A stretch of 6,203 bases of DNA from Chloroflexota bacterium (GTDB taxonomy: Bacteria > Chloroflexota > UBA6077 > JADZDV01), in assembly GCA_020850915.1 (NCBI GenBank), contig JADZDV010000181.1:1-6203 (forward strand), written 5' to 3'. The notes beneath the pieces were generated by a model, which saw only the letters and a program-made list of their open reading frames with translations, made no database searches and was not told the DNA's origin. Shown here in pieces: positions 5,514-6,203 of the stretch; positions within the stretch are counted from its first letter, which is position 1, and each line of letters opens with the position of its first letter. A program made the position numbers and the translations under genes.

Positions 5514-5792
5514 CTACGCAGCCTCACCAGAGAACTCGATCACGACTGGCAAGGCCGTCTGGCCCCACTCGTCGAGGTCGTCCTCGGCGTCTGCATATTT
5601 GGCGAGAAGCAGTTCGCGCGCCCGTCGATCTTCCAGGGTATCAGGTGCAAGCGCGTGGGCCACGCCGACGTGGGTCTCCGCTCCGAGCTCGACCGTCACG
5701 CGGGGGTTCGCCTGGAGGTTTCGCACCCAGTCGGCGCGCTCGCGGCCGCCGGCCAGCAGGTACAGCCGCCCATCATGCGCGGCGAACCAGAG
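5514..5792 (-). pseudogene. F420-dependent nitroreductase family, 5'-truncated
   Basis: The frame reads L-W-F-A-A-H-D-G-R-L-Y-L-L-A-G-G and then W-V-R-N-L-Q-A-N-P-R-V-T-V-E-L-G, with W-V-R-N-L-Q near 5711-5729, followed by A-R-E-L-L-L-A-K-Y, E-W-G-Q-T-A-L-P-V-V-I-E-F and a TAG at 5514. This is the C-terminal two thirds of a deazaflavin (F420)-dependent nitroreductase/quinone reductase-like split-barrel protein, usually about 130-150 residues. The N-terminal part, with the usual T-T-x-G-R-K-T-G-type cofactor loop, is missing. The frame upstream becomes repeat-like (R-Q-A-T-R-P-R-Q-A-T-P) and meets TGA at 5844-5846 without a usable start. A GTG at 5726 would give only 70 residues and has no ribosome binding site. 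The other two frames do not hold the missing part, so this is a 5' deletion rather than a frameshift. Confidence 0.8.
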
Positions 5793-5804
5793 CCCGGGAG
5801 CGCC

Positions 5805-5838
5805 GCCTGGCGTAGCCTGGCGCGGCCTGGTAGCCTGG
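5805..5838. repeat. Short tandem GCCTGG repeats at the truncation point
   Basis: GCCTGG occurs at 5805-5810, 5815-5820, 5825-5830 and 5833-5838, with spacings of 10, 10 and 8 bases; three copies continue as GCCTGGCG. The repeat lies exactly between the last recognisable codons of the truncated nitroreductase and the ribosome binding site of the next plus-strand gene. It is likely a slippage or recombination scar. Confidence 0.7.
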
Positions 5839-5857
5839 CGGAGTCAGGAGGAGCATC

Positions 5858-6203
5858 GTGCCGTCCCGAGTGAGCACTGGAGTCGGCCTGGTCGCCGGTC
5901 TGGGAGGGCTGGCCGGGCTCGGCTGGCTGGGGCTGAAGATCCCACCGTCGCCATTTCCGCCCTTTGCGGCGCCGGCCGGGGAGCCGGAGACGGTGCCGTT
6001 GCCGGCGGACCTGCCGCCGCCCGTGGAGCGCTTTGTCCGTGTCACCATCGGCCAGCGCGTGCCGCTGATCCGCTCAGCGGTCATCAGCGCGCGTGGCACG
6101 CTGCGCCTTGGCGGTCTCACGCTGCCGATGCGCATCCGCCTGATCCACGATGCCGGGCGGGCCTATCGCCATGACATCGAGACCACCTGGCTCGGCATCC
6201 CCC
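5858..6203 (+). CDS. Membrane-anchored DUF6544-like protein (partial, 3' end outside window)
   Basis: 115 codons are visible and the frame is open to the window edge. The GTG start at 5858 has AGGAGG (5846-5851) six bases upstream. Residues about 7-25 form a glycine- and leucine-rich hydrophobic segment, probably a membrane anchor or uncleaved signal. A proline-rich stretch follows (I-P-P-S-P-F-P-P-F near 28-36). Then comes the family-like body: V-P-L-P-A-D-L-P-P-P-V-E-R-F, G-Q-R-V-P-L-I-R-S-A-V-I, M-R-I-R-L-I-H-D-A-G-R-A-Y-R-H-D-I-E-T-T. This matches my memory of the DUF6544/DUF6920 group of uncharacterised proteins, whose full length is roughly 250-300 residues; the exact label is uncertain. 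Function is unknown. It is the only plus-strand gene in the window and lies head-to-head with the truncated nitroreductase. Confidence 0.75.
   Translation, partial: MPSRVSTGVGLVAGLGGLAGLGWLGLKIPPSPFPPFAAPAGEPETVPLPADLPPPVERFVRVTIGQRVPLIRSAVISARGTLRLGGLTLPMRIRLIHDAGRAYRHDIETTWLGIP

Noticed and set aside
5441..5527. Longer antitoxin start at 5527 or 5470
   Set aside because: The family begins near the ATG at 5440, and the ribosome binding site for that ATG lies within the longer form.
5773..6135. Minus-strand frame of 120 codons at the right end
   Set aside because: It is antisense to the DUF6544-like gene, which has an ideal ribosome site and family-like sequence.

Overview
This GC-rich window, with GC-biased third codon positions and strong AGGAGG-type ribosome binding sites, most resembles a member of the Chloroflexota (Thermomicrobia-like) or a similar GC-rich soil or environmental bacterium. 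The evidence is a deazaflavin (F420)-dependent nitroreductase remnant, an LVIVD propeller protein, a fused E1 alpha/beta dehydrogenase, and a VapBC-type toxin-antitoxin family that I recall as common in Chloroflexota and Actinobacteria. The taxonomic placement is inference. No rRNA, tRNA or CRISPR array is visible.

Left part (1-2120, minus strand). A MarR-family regulator (20-538) sits behind a perfect 10+10 bp inverted-repeat operator (565-589). Its stop overlaps a possible ATG of a further gene that leaves the window at base 1. Upstream, on the same strand, is a 419-residue LVIVD-repeat beta-propeller protein (682-1941) with its own sigma70-like promoter (2005-2033). Its 3' end carries a 13-bp-period tandem repeat that places TGA in all three frames.

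Centre (2121-4323, minus strand). A single-chain thiamine-diphosphate 2-oxoacid dehydrogenase E1 (alpha and beta fused, 663 residues) is read from a clear promoter (4156-4184) and an ideal ribosome binding site. No E2 or E3 gene is visible. The LVIVD gene follows it on the same strand after about 180 bp, but has its own promoter, so the two need not form one operon.

Right part (4324-6203). This is a gene-poor, decaying accessory stretch. It holds a small DUF7662-like protein; about 220 bp with nothing recognisable; a toxin-antitoxin pair in which the antitoxin is intact but the PIN toxin has an in-frame TAG and has lost its C-terminus at an AT-rich patch; and a 5'-truncated F420-dependent nitroreductase. 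The only plus-strand gene is the start of a membrane-anchored DUF6544-like protein that runs off the right edge.

I found no clear undescribed system. The items best worth a second look are the E1 fusion with altered cofactor-loop motifs next to a histidine-rich LVIVD propeller, the broken toxin beside an intact antitoxin, and the three-frame stop repeat.
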